Below, in pieces: positions 24,342-32,090 of a stretch of DNA of 42,788 nucleotides. Origin of the DNA: Candidatus Binataceae bacterium. GTDB lineage: Bacteria; Desulfobacterota; Binatia; Binatales; Binataceae. The stretch covers positions 1-42,788 of the forward strand of contig JASHOJ010000219.1 of assembly GCA_030041155.1 (NCBI GenBank). Reading direction: 5' to 3'. Positions within the stretch are counted from its first letter, which is position 1. Each line of letters starts with the position of its first letter. The position numbers were made by a program, and so were the translations under genes. The notes beneath the pieces were generated by a model. The model made no database searches. It was not told the origin of the DNA and saw only the letters and a program-made list of their open reading frames with translations.

Positions 24342-24950
24342 TCAAGGCCTCGGCGGATGACGCCGATCCAGGCCCTCGAACGCGAGCCTGAACACCGCGG
24401 TCGCGATATCGTCGGCGTCAAGCTCGCCGCCGACCCGGTACCATTCGGTTATCGAGTTGAGCATCCCGAACAACAGCCGAGCCGCGAGCCGCGGATCGAG
24501 ATCGCGCCGGATCTCGCTGGCGCGCTGGGCGCGTGCCACGTGCGCCGCCATCTCATGATCGAAAGCGCGGCGGCGCGCCACGATCTTGCGCTCGGCGCGC
24601 GTATTGCCACGAACTCTCAGCAGCAGCGCGACTTCCGGCAGCATCGCGACCGTGATCTCGACCGTGCGGCGCACGATATGCCTAAGCCGCGCCTCGGCGC
24701 CGCCGCTGGTCGCGCCCGGCTCGCGCATCGCTGCCGCCAGCGCGTCAAGCGCGCGTCCGACCCCGCGAGCCAGCAGCTCCTCCTTGCTGCGCACGTGATA
24801 GTAGATGCTCGCCTTGGTGATGCCCGCCGCGCGCGCGATATCGTCGAGAGAAGCTCCGTCATAGCCGCGCGCGAGGAAGACTCGCACCGCTCGATCCAAA
24901 ATGGCGTCGCTGTTATAGGGTTTGCGTTCCTTCGCAGAGGGTCTCCCCAA
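24342..24950 (-). CDS. TetR-family transcriptional regulator
   Basis: 202 residues. An N-terminal helix-turn-helix (about 15-62) has AILDRAVRVFLARGYDGAS, LDDIARAAGITKASIYYHV and RSKEELL, the TetR signature. The C-terminal ligand domain is helical and Arg-rich with LLFGMLNSITEWYRVGG, often seen in regulators of acyl-CoA or aromatic catabolism. The start is TTG at 24950, supported by AGGAGG seven bases upstream. It is first in the tetR-diiron-isomerase run and divergent from the LLM gene. A palindrome follows its stop and three short direct repeats lie in its promoter region; both are candidate binding sites. Confidence 0.93.
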   Translation of the reverse strand: MGRPSAKERKPYNSDAILDRAVRVFLARGYDGASLDDIARAAGITKASIYYHVRSKEELLARGVGRALDALAAAMREPGATSGGAEARLRHIVRRTVEITVAMLPEVALLLRVRGNTRAERKIVARRRAFDHEMAAHVARAQRASEIRRDLDPRLAARLLFGMLNSITEWYRVGGELDADDIATAVFRLAFEGLDRRHPPRP

Positions 24951-24970
24951 GAGTCATCCTCCTGATTGTT

Positions 24971-25005
24971 CGTTGCCGATTTCGTTTGCCAGCGTTTGCC
25001 GATTT
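24971..25005. promoter_or_regulatory. Three short direct repeats in the tetR/LLM divergent promoter
   Basis: CGTTGCC (24971), CGTTTGCC (24983) and CGTTTGCC (24993) recur at 12- and 10-bp steps, about one helical turn apart. The 10-mer TTGCCGATTT appears at 24973 and 24996. They lie in the 124-bp gap between the tetR start and the divergent LLM gene, so they may be an operator for one or both. Confidence 0.45.
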
Positions 25006-25074
25006 GTAGTTTGACGCGCACCCGTCACCCTTGCCAGTCTTGCAGTCAATCTTCAAGCCGGATCCAGGTGACAT

Positions 25075-25902
25075 ATGAAATACGGCATCGCGATTCGCAA
25101 CATGGGACCGCAATCTCAGGCGTCGACGCTGCTATCCTGTGCAAAGACGGCGGAACGCTGTGGCTTCGACGCGGCTTTTGTCTCCGATCACTTGTGCATC
25201 CCGCCCGACCAGACCGAAGGTTCAGGCGGCCGTTATCTTGACGTCCTGACGACGCTCGCGTTCCTTGCCGGAGCAACCAGCCGTATTCGGCTTGGAATAT
25301 CGGTGCTGGTGCTGCCATACCGGCCCGCGGTTCTGACCGCAAAACAGATCGCCACGATCCAGGAATTGTCGGGCGGGCGGATGATTCTCGGCGCCGGGGT
25401 GGGATGGATGAAGCCGGAGTTCGAAGCCTTGGGCGCCGACATGAAAAAGCGCGGCGCCATGACCAGCGAAACTTTGCGCGTCATCCGCCACTTGTTCGAC
25501 CACTCCGAGCCGGCGGCATTCCACGGCAAGCTCGTGAGCTTCCCGGCTTTCGTGTTCGAGCCCCGCCCTGCCCGTCCGCCCATCTGGATCGGAGGCGGCA
25601 GCGAGATGGCGATGCGGCGGGTGGTCGAGTTCGGCGACGGATGGCATCCGATGCAGCGCGCGGCAGAACTTAAACCTTTGGTTGAAGATTTGCGCGGCAT
25701 GATGCGCGTTGCGGGACGCCCGGAGCCGGAGATTATAGTGCGTAGAGGACTCAGGCTCGACGATATCGGCGCGGCGCGCGCCCGGCTTGACGCCGAGCGA
25801 GAGGCGGGAGCGACTTACTTCATTCTCGATCTGGGCCGCTATCCCGACGAGCGCGAGTTCGCCCGCGCCGCCGAAACCTTCATGAGCAAGGTTGTAAGCT
25901 GA
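25075..25902 (+). CDS. LLM-class, probably F420-dependent, oxidoreductase
   Basis: 275 residues of the luciferase-like monooxygenase superfamily (TIM barrel). Typical segments are KYGIAIRNMGP, ERCGFDAAFVSDHLCIPP, ATSRIRLGISVLVLPYRPAVLTAKQIATI, SGGRMILGAGVGWMKPEFEALG and PPIWIGGGSE. The GAGVGW segment and overall pattern match F420-dependent members, which reduce or oxidise carbonyl or alkene groups via reduced F420; FMN use cannot be excluded. The ATG at 25075 follows AGGTG. It is divergent from tetR and convergent with the CaiB gene. No F420 synthesis genes are in the window. Confidence 0.9.
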   Translation: MKYGIAIRNMGPQSQASTLLSCAKTAERCGFDAAFVSDHLCIPPDQTEGSGGRYLDVLTTLAFLAGATSRIRLGISVLVLPYRPAVLTAKQIATIQELSGGRMILGAGVGWMKPEFEALGADMKKRGAMTSETLRVIRHLFDHSEPAAFHGKLVSFPAFVFEPRPARPPIWIGGGSEMAMRRVVEFGDGWHPMQRAAELKPLVEDLRGMMRVAGRPEPEIIVRRGLRLDDIGAARARLDAEREAGATYFILDLGRYPDEREFARAAETFMSKVVS

Positions 25903-25922
25903 CGTCTTTTCCCGAGCCGGGT

Positions 25923-27161
25923 TCAGATCACTTTCGCGGCCTTCAGCTCTTCGATCTCACGCTCGGCAAGTCCGAGCAAGCCGCCATAGACGCGCGCATT
26001 ATCGTAGCCGAGGCTCGGCGAACCGCGCACGACCTTGCCGGGAGTAAGCGAAAACCTCGGCACGATTCCGGTGCCCTTCACGCGCCCGACCTGAAGGTCT
26101 TCCCACTCGGCGTGGATGCCACGCGAGCGATAGTGCGAATCTTCGGCCATATCCTTGCTGGTCATGATCGGCGAGCACGGAACTTTTGCATCCGCCATTA
26201 TTCGAACGACCTCGGCCACCGTGCGCTCGCTGACCCATCCGCGAAGGATTGCGTCGAACTCGATTCCTTCCACCGATTCGAGGTTGGTCCGCGCGCTCTG
26301 CCATTTTGGATCGGCCGGATCGAGCCCGATCGCGCGCACGATCCTGTCGTACACGTCGCCGAGCGCCCCCAGCACAACCCATCCGTCCTTAGCCGCAAAG
26401 CTATCCAGCGGCTGAAATCCCTGCGCGCGATTTCCAGATCGCTCGCGCACGATTCCCTGCTGAAAATACTCCAGCATCGTGCCGCCCAGGGTTTTGTGAA
26501 TCGCCTCGTATTGCGCGAGGTCGATCGCCTGTCCCTTGCCCGTCGCGCGCGCATAGGTCAGCCCCGCAAGCGACGACCACAGCGTGAAAAGCGCGGTGAT
26601 ATAGTCGCCGGTCCATGGCGCGGCGCGAGTCGGCGCGGTCTCGGGATAGCCGGTCTGATACATCATCCCGCCGGCGGCTTGACCCACGATGTCGTACGAT
26701 GCGCGGCCGACGTAATCCGGATCGCCAATCTGGCCGAAGCCGCTTACATGGGTGATGACGAGCTTCGGGTTTGCCTTCCAGACCGTCTGGTCGTCCAATC
26801 CCCACTTCGCGTAGGTTCCAGGTTTGGAGCTCTCCATCCAGATGTCCGCGCGAGCGGCAAGCTTGAGCAGAAGATCGCGGCCACGCGGCTTCGACATGTC
26901 CAGCGTGATGCAAAAGACGTTGCGCCGCTCCTGAATCCAGCTCGTAGCGACTGGAGCACCGCCGTCGCGCGTGGGTAGCCGCACTCCGATCGTGCGCCAT
27001 CCGACGTCGCCGACGACCGGACGCTCGATCTGAATCACCTCGGCGCCCATCTCAGAGGCAAGTTCCGCCCCAAAGGGTTGCGCTATCAGTGATCCGGTCG
27101 AGACGATTTTTACGCCCTGCAAAGGGCCGAATTGTTCCGAGAGCAGAGTCTTGTCAGCCAT
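25923..27161 (-). CDS. CaiB/BaiF (family III) CoA-transferase
   Basis: 412 residues. Family III CoA-transferases move CoA between carboxylic acids through an aspartyl-CoA thioester. Here Asp186 in PWTGDYITALF sits where CaiB has its nucleophile. Other marks are FGPLQGVKIVSTGSLIAQPFG, ASEMGAEVIQIERP, the SGFGQIGDP loop and YEAIHKTLGG. The pattern is closer to CaiB (carnitine/betainyl-type) than to formyl-CoA transferase; the acid substrate is unknown. The ATG at 27161 follows GGAG. It is convergent with the LLM gene (20-bp gap) and divergent from the methyltransferase gene. Confidence 0.92.
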   Translation of the reverse strand: MADKTLLSEQFGPLQGVKIVSTGSLIAQPFGAELASEMGAEVIQIERPVVGDVGWRTIGVRLPTRDGGAPVATSWIQERRNVFCITLDMSKPRGRDLLLKLAARADIWMESSKPGTYAKWGLDDQTVWKANPKLVITHVSGFGQIGDPDYVGRASYDIVGQAAGGMMYQTGYPETAPTRAAPWTGDYITALFTLWSSLAGLTYARATGKGQAIDLAQYEAIHKTLGGTMLEYFQQGIVRERSGNRAQGFQPLDSFAAKDGWVVLGALGDVYDRIVRAIGLDPADPKWQSARTNLESVEGIEFDAILRGWVSERTVAEVVRIMADAKVPCSPIMTSKDMAEDSHYRSRGIHAEWEDLQVGRVKGTGIVPRFSLTPGKVVRGSPSLGYDNARVYGGLLGLAEREIEELKAAKVI

Positions 27162-27268
27162 CGCAGCTCCATATCGCTTGCAAGCGTAACGCTAAATCGA
27201 TGATGCCGCATCGAAACGCGGCGCTGCAACATGGCGCGCCGCCATGTATTATCCGGATCGGGTTGACG

Positions 27269-27952
27269 ATGCTGACACTGAAACTTGTCGGCGCGGCAAT
27301 TGCGCCGGCGGTTATTTTCGGCACCCTGTTATTGATTCCCGCCGGGACCTTGAACTGGTGGCGCGCCTGGGCGTTCATAGTGGTGGTCCTCGCCTGCAAC
27401 GCAGTCACAATCTTCGGGATTTTCTCCAGCAATGAGGAATTGCTCAACGAGCGCTACAAACCCGGCATCCAGAAGGGTCAGCCTCTTGCCGACAAGGTAG
27501 TTCTGAACGTCTTCGTGATCTGTTTCTTCCTCGTGATCGCGATGATTCCGATTGATGTCTTTCGGCTCCATCTGATGGCCGCGCCGGCGCCTATCGTCTC
27601 GCTTTTCGGATTGCTTCTGTTTATCGCGGGATGGCTGCTAATCGCGATGGCTTTTCGCGAGAATTCTTTTGCCGCGCCGGTCGTCAAGCTCCAGGAAGAG
27701 CGGAATCAGAAGGTCATAGACTCGGGCGTCTATCGCGCTATCCGGCATCCGATGTACGCAAGCTGTCCGCTTCTGCTGATCGGCATGACCCTATGGCTTC
27801 AGTCGACAGCGGCAACTTTGCTCGCGGTAGTTCCGATCGCCGCTATTATGCTGCGCATCGTTTTTGAGGAACGCTTTCTTGCAACCAGGCTTCCCGGCTA
27901 CGGCGATTACATGCGACGGGTTCGCTATCGGATGATCCCGTTCGTCTGGTAG
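27269..27952 (+). CDS. Isoprenylcysteine carboxyl methyltransferase-like membrane protein
   Basis: 227 residues with about five membrane helices. The C-terminal SAM-binding signature is RAIRHPMYASCPLLLIG followed by EERFLATRLPGYGDYMRRV, the ICMT/PEMT-type motif. Bacterial members methylate lipids, small thiols or unknown membrane substrates. I chose the ATG at 27269 because the hydrophobic N-terminus begins there; the frame is open further upstream (to 27089), but that part overlaps the divergent CaiB gene and lacks protein character. The neighbours give no clear substrate. Confidence 0.82.
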   Translation: MLTLKLVGAAIAPAVIFGTLLLIPAGTLNWWRAWAFIVVVLACNAVTIFGIFSSNEELLNERYKPGIQKGQPLADKVVLNVFVICFFLVIAMIPIDVFRLHLMAAPAPIVSLFGLLLFIAGWLLIAMAFRENSFAAPVVKLQEERNQKVIDSGVYRAIRHPMYASCPLLLIGMTLWLQSTAATLLAVVPIAAIMLRIVFEERFLATRLPGYGDYMRRVRYRMIPFVW

Positions 27953-27975
27953 TCGGCAGGCGGGCCAAATCGGCG

Positions 27976-27998
27976 GCGGCGCGTCAAAAATGCGCCGC
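27976..27998. terminator. GC hairpin after the methyltransferase gene
   Basis: GCGGCGC (27976-27982) pairs perfectly with GCGCCGC (27992-27998) over a 9-nt A-rich loop, 23 bp after the stop codon. It lacks a downstream T-run, so termination is only possible. The rest of the 180-bp gap to the FHA gene becomes AT-richer near 28070-28120, a likely promoter zone. Confidence 0.4.
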
Positions 27999-28132
27999 GC
28001 GGTGCAGGGGACAGCGCGCAGGAAGATGGCTGCGGAGCCATATGCCGCATGCATTTTATAGCAACAGCGGGCGGGCTATTATTATCCGCGTGCCGCGCGC
28101 GGATTCTTTATTGGGCGAGGCGCGTATTCTGA

Positions 28133-29422
28133 ATGAACAGCACAATTAATCGGCGCGAGCTTGCCTACAAAGCGATCGCGGGATTGCTAGGCGGCGCGCT
28201 CGGATGGCTCCCGGTCGAGTTGGTGACTCATAACGAGAGCCTGACCCAGGCAGTTTCCAGCTTCGACGCGGCCGCGTCGTATATCACGATGGCTTTGCTG
28301 TCGGGACTTATCGGCGGTTTTATACTCGCCGCGGGCGGCCAGCGGCTCGAATGGTCGGACACGACAAAGAAGAACCTTCTGCGCGGCTTCGTGGTTTGCT
28401 TTCTGCTCGCGCTGCCCGCCGATTACTTTTCGAACTACGTATTCACGATCGTGCTCAACGCCGGCGGATGGAGCGTCGGACACTCCGGCTCCAGCGTCTA
28501 TTTGTTTGTCGCGCGAGTTCTGAGCTGGGTCATCATGGGCGCGATTTTGGGCGCCGGCGTCGGCCTGTCCTCCAAATCGATTCCGAATGTCGGCAAGGGC
28601 GCACTCGGCGGCCTGATCGGAGGATTTGCAGGTGGCTTCCTGTTTGATCCGATTAACTATGCGACCGGCGGCGGATTGGTATCGCGGCTGGTCGGCCTCA
28701 GCCTCATCGGCCTTGCAATCGGGTTCTTCATCGGGCTGGTGCAGGAGCTGACCAAATCGGCATGGGTCACGGTGGAACAGGGGCGGCTTAAGGGACGGCA
28801 ATATAGAATCGAAGGCGCGCGCGCGGCAATTGGACGCGCCGAGGAAAATCCGGTCGGGCTTTTCGGCGATCCCGCCGTGCAGCAGCGGCACGCGATTATA
28901 GAGCGGTGCGGTGCTGATTTTGTGCTGAAAAGTCTTGCGGTGCAGGACGGAACGTTCGTCAATGGCAATCGGATAGAAAGCGTCGATCTTCACGACGGCG
29001 ATCGAATTGGAATCGGCGGCTACGAACTGACGTTCCATTTGCGCCAGGGTTCAGCCGCAGCTCGCGCGCAGGTTTCGCTGGCTGCCGACACGCCAAGCGC
29101 CGCTCACGTCGCAACCCGCCTTGCCGGTTCGCGAGCCGATATCAGCGGCCCCTGTCTGGTCGATGCTGCGGGACAGCGATATGCGCTCCGGCACGGAGCG
29201 GAAATTAGACTTGGACGCGCGCTCGACAACGACATCGTGGTTAACCATTCGTCGGTGTCGCGGCATCACGCGACGATCCTTGCCCTGAATGGCGCTTTCG
29301 CGCTCAAGGACCTGAACAGTCAGAATGGAACCTATCTTCGTGATCGGCGGGTGACCGAGGCGCAACTTTCCGACGGCGACGCGCTGCGCCTTGGACAGGC
29401 ACCATTTACCTTCCGTGCGTGA
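28133..29422 (+). CDS. Membrane protein with two C-terminal FHA domains
   Basis: 429 residues. The first ~205 hold five or six membrane helices with Gly-rich packing (GAILGAGVGLSS, GALGGLIGGFAGGFLFDP). The cytoplasmic part has two FHA domains, which bind phosphothreonine. FHA-2 (about 345-428) is canonical: IRLGRALDNDIVV, SSVSRHHATI and LNSQNGTYL. FHA-1 (about 212-305) is divergent: AIGRAEENPVGLF, VQQRHAII, QDGTFVNG, lacking the usual Ser before the His. The zinc-ribbon gene overlaps its stop by 8 nt and a Ser/Thr kinase follows, so the obvious reading is a membrane receptor for proteins phosphorylated by that kinase. The N-terminal domain resembles no transporter I recognise. Confidence 0.88.
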   Translation: MNSTINRRELAYKAIAGLLGGALGWLPVELVTHNESLTQAVSSFDAAASYITMALLSGLIGGFILAAGGQRLEWSDTTKKNLLRGFVVCFLLALPADYFSNYVFTIVLNAGGWSVGHSGSSVYLFVARVLSWVIMGAILGAGVGLSSKSIPNVGKGALGGLIGGFAGGFLFDPINYATGGGLVSRLVGLSLIGLAIGFFIGLVQELTKSAWVTVEQGRLKGRQYRIEGARAAIGRAEENPVGLFGDPAVQQRHAIIERCGADFVLKSLAVQDGTFVNGNRIESVDLHDGDRIGIGGYELTFHLRQGSAAARAQVSLAADTPSAAHVATRLAGSRADISGPCLVDAAGQRYALRHGAEIRLGRALDNDIVVNHSSVSRHHATILALNGAFALKDLNSQNGTYLRDRRVTEAQLSDGDALRLGQAPFTFRA

Positions 29423-29798
29423 TCGAGAGACAGAAAATCCGCGCTACTGCTCGCAATGCGGCCAGGCGGTAACGGTAGCCGGAGCGGGATTCTGCAAGAG
29501 CTGCGGCGCACCGCTGAGCAACACCCGCATCTTCATTCGCGATCCCGGCTTTAATCCGGTGCTTGCGTTCGCGCTGAGCATCGTGCCGGGTCTAGGCCAC
29601 GTTTATAAAGGCCGGCCCGGACGCGGCGCGCTGTGGTTCATCGCGGTTGGTGCGGCATATGTGACGATGGGGCCGCTCGGACCTCTGCTTCACTTTATCT
29701 GCGCGATCAATGCCGCCCTTCAGGGCGCGCTGCACGATCATGTGCTCGGCCGGCGCGCTCCGCGCCGCGAGCCGATGCCCTCGGACCAATGGCAATAG
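29415..29798 (+). CDS. Zinc-ribbon and TM2-type membrane protein
   Basis: 127 residues from the GTG at 29415, which overlaps the FHA gene stop by 8 nt. An N-terminal zinc ribbon YCSQCGQ...FCKSCG (Cys-x2-Cys, ten residues, Cys-x2-Cys) is followed by two membrane helices with the TM2-domain signature FALSIVPGLGHVYKGRPGRG between them. A basic tail ends the protein. Proteins of this layout are small membrane partners of unknown function. Its place between the FHA protein and the kinase suggests a shared complex. The kinase has its own zinc ribbon, so the two may associate or bind the same partner. Confidence 0.82.
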   Translation: MRDRETENPRYCSQCGQAVTVAGAGFCKSCGAPLSNTRIFIRDPGFNPVLAFALSIVPGLGHVYKGRPGRGALWFIAVGAAYVTMGPLGPLLHFICAINAALQGALHDHVLGRRAPRREPMPSDQWQ

Positions 29799-29811
29799 AG
29801 GCGTCGGCGCG

Positions 29812-31338
29812 ATGATCGCGGCCAACACGATAATCGGCGGACGCTACCGGGTTGTGAAACCGCTCGGCGGCGGCGGGATGAAGATGGTTTATCTCGCCGA
29901 GGATCTCCGGCTGGCCGCCCGCCCCTGCGCGCTGGCGGAGATGGTGGATTCATTCACCAGTCCGGCAACCCAGCAGCAGGCGGTGACAGCCTTCCAGCGC
30001 GAAGCGGACATGCTCGCGACGCTCAGCAACGAGCACATTCCGCGGGTGTTCGACCGCTTCAGCGACGAAAACCATCACTACCTGGTGATGGAATACATCG
30101 AGGGCATCACCCTTGAAGACAAGCTCAGGATCGCGGGCGGCAAGCTGCCGGAAGCGGAAGTAGTTGAAGTATCACTTCAGGTTTGCGACACGCTGGTTTA
30201 TCTGCATCACTTGTCCCCGCCGGTGATCTATCGCGATCTGAAGCCGTCGAACGTGATGCTCTCTGCTCAGGGCCAGGCCAAGCTCATCGATTTCGGTATC
30301 GCGCGCCATTTCCAGCCAACCCAGAACGCCACGATGATAGGCACTCAGGGCTACGCGCCGCCCGAACAGTATCGGGGCAAGGTGGACGTCCGGTCGGATA
30401 TCTACGCGCTCGGCGCGACCATGCATCACGCGATTTCTGGGCGTGATCCCGCCGCGGAACCGCCGTTTAGCTTTCCGCCGCTGCGCAGCGTCGCTCCGTT
30501 TGTGACCGCGGCGCTGGCGGAGTTGATTGACCAGGCGTTGCAATATGACTCCACGCTCCGTCCCGCTGACGCCACCGAATTCAAGATGCGCCTTACGAGG
30601 ATTGCGGCCGGCGAGGTTACGCCGCCCGATCTTGGCGCGGCGGCGCAAATCGCTCTGGCTGATTCCGCGGCGAACGCGCAAAACTCAGCGCGTCCGCAAC
30701 TGCGGCTCCCGCTTTCGAGCGCCGCGTCCAAAGCCGCGTCGGCGTCCGCTCCCACGATGCTGACCGATCTGGCGGATATCGGGTGTCCGCGATGCGGCCG
30801 GCAGATTCCCGGTGATTCGCGGTATTGCTCGTTCTGCGCCGCCGATCTCCATTACGAATTGCGCCCGGAACACGTCGCTCCCGATGCGCGAACAGCAGAC
30901 CTGCCGAGCATCGGCAGCCCTGCCGAGCTTCCACCGCCGCCATTTCGTCGATTACGCCGCGGGCGCGGCATGCCCTTCTATATCGCCACGCTCATCGCGT
31001 TTTCAGTGTTCGGATTCATGCTGACCGGTATTTTCCGGTATTTCTCCGCAGCGCCTTCGGACGCGCCAGTTCCCGCCGCGGCACCGGTAAATCCGATTCC
31101 GATTCCGGACTTTGGCGCTCCGCCCGATGCGGCGCAGATGCAGCTCTTGCGGCAGGAGCTAAACAACGACGGCTATAGCGCGGTGCAGTTCCGCCTCGAC
31201 GGCGACACGCTGATCCTCTGGGGCACAGTGCCGAGCGAGCTGGATCGCGCCAACGTGCGATGGATCGTGCTTCGGGTGACGGGGATCGTATCGATGGTCG
31301 ATCACATCCAGACGCGCGACGCGTTCGCGATGCCATAG
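29812..31338 (+). CDS. Membrane Ser/Thr kinase-like protein with zinc ribbon and BON-like tail
   Basis: 508 residues from the ATG at 29812. Kinase domain about 8-262: Gly loop LGGGGMKMVYLAE, catalytic loop IYRDLKPSN with Asp142, DFG at 160-162, GTQGYAPPEQ and RSDIYALG. At the VAIK position the sequence is CALAEM, with Ala42 instead of Lys. It may be a pseudokinase, or a neighbouring residue may replace the lysine as in WNK kinases (Lys24 in the Gly loop is a candidate). After an Ala/Ser linker comes a zinc ribbon (CPRC 325-328, CSFC 339-342), one membrane helix at about 388-408, a Pro-rich spacer and a C-terminal BON-like domain (about 440-500). It completes the cassette with the FHA and TM2 genes, 13 bp away. 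Confidence 0.88.
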   Translation: MIAANTIIGGRYRVVKPLGGGGMKMVYLAEDLRLAARPCALAEMVDSFTSPATQQQAVTAFQREADMLATLSNEHIPRVFDRFSDENHHYLVMEYIEGITLEDKLRIAGGKLPEAEVVEVSLQVCDTLVYLHHLSPPVIYRDLKPSNVMLSAQGQAKLIDFGIARHFQPTQNATMIGTQGYAPPEQYRGKVDVRSDIYALGATMHHAISGRDPAAEPPFSFPPLRSVAPFVTAALAELIDQALQYDSTLRPADATEFKMRLTRIAAGEVTPPDLGAAAQIALADSAANAQNSARPQLRLPLSSAASKAASASAPTMLTDLADIGCPRCGRQIPGDSRYCSFCAADLHYELRPEHVAPDARTADLPSIGSPAELPPPPFRRLRRGRGMPFYIATLIAFSVFGFMLTGIFRYFSAAPSDAPVPAAAPVNPIPIPDFGAPPDAAQMQLLRQELNNDGYSAVQFRLDGDTLILWGTVPSELDRANVRWIVLRVTGIVSMVDHIQTRDAFAMP

Positions 31339-31427
31339 GCGGGCGCGCATCACGTGATCGAAATAGCCGTTCGTCTCCGATCGTCTCAAAGCATAGGCTG
31401 TCGCGCAAAGCTTCCACAACTTCGACC

Positions 31428-32090
31428 ATGATTGTTGATCTGCACGTGCATACCAGCCTGTCCGCTGATTCGCGAACCAGCGCCGAGCAATATCTCGAAT
31501 TCGCGGCGCACAATAAATCGAGCCTCGGCGCGATCTGTTTTACGGAACATCGGATATTCCCGACCGGTGCGGAGATCGACAAGAGCTATGCGGAACTTTC
31601 GGATCGTTTCGGAATCCTGATTTTCAAGGGGATCGAGGCGGACACCGACCTGGGCCATCTGCTCCTGTTCGGCATAAATCACGAAGTGTTGCGCCGGTTC
31701 GACCTGACCTCGCGGATGCTCAAAAGCGAGCACCTGATTGACGTGCTTTACGATCAGGGCGGCATCGCGATTCCTGCGCATCCGTTTCGCGACTCCGGTT
31801 TCGGCGTGCGGCTTGATGCGCTGCTTGCGCGCCACGGCGCTGCCTTGTCGGCGGTCGAGGCGCTTAACGGGCAGAACTCGCCCGCCGAGAACGAGCGCGC
31901 CCGCGACACCGCATTCAAGCTCGGGCTGACGGCGGTTGGCGGCAGCGATGCGCACTTTCCCACCGCGAAATGGTTTCTTACCTGCGCGACCGAGCTGGAT
32001 CGCGACGTTGTGACGGTTGAGGAGATGTGCGCGGAACTGCGCGCCGGACGTGCGCGTCCTTACGTCTTCGCACGCGATCCGTTGGCCTGA
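31428..32090 (+). CDS. PHP-domain metal-dependent hydrolase
   Basis: 220 residues. PHP motifs: DLHVHTSLSADS at 4-15 (first metal site), FTEHRIFP, GIEAD, AIPAHPF and GGSDAH near the end. Family members are phosphoesterases or phosphatases with a tri-metal centre (histidinol phosphatase, TrpH/YciV-type nucleases, DNA polymerase proofreading domains). The short single-domain form and the motif order resemble TrpH/YciV-type proteins, but the substrate cannot be named. The ATG at 31428 is chosen because the first metal motif begins five codons later. The 3' end overlaps the ClC gene's 3' end by 31 bp. Confidence 0.87.
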   Translation: MIVDLHVHTSLSADSRTSAEQYLEFAAHNKSSLGAICFTEHRIFPTGAEIDKSYAELSDRFGILIFKGIEADTDLGHLLLFGINHEVLRRFDLTSRMLKSEHLIDVLYDQGGIAIPAHPFRDSGFGVRLDALLARHGAALSAVEALNGQNSPAENERARDTAFKLGLTAVGGSDAHFPTAKWFLTCATELDRDVVTVEEMCAELRAGRARPYVFARDPLA

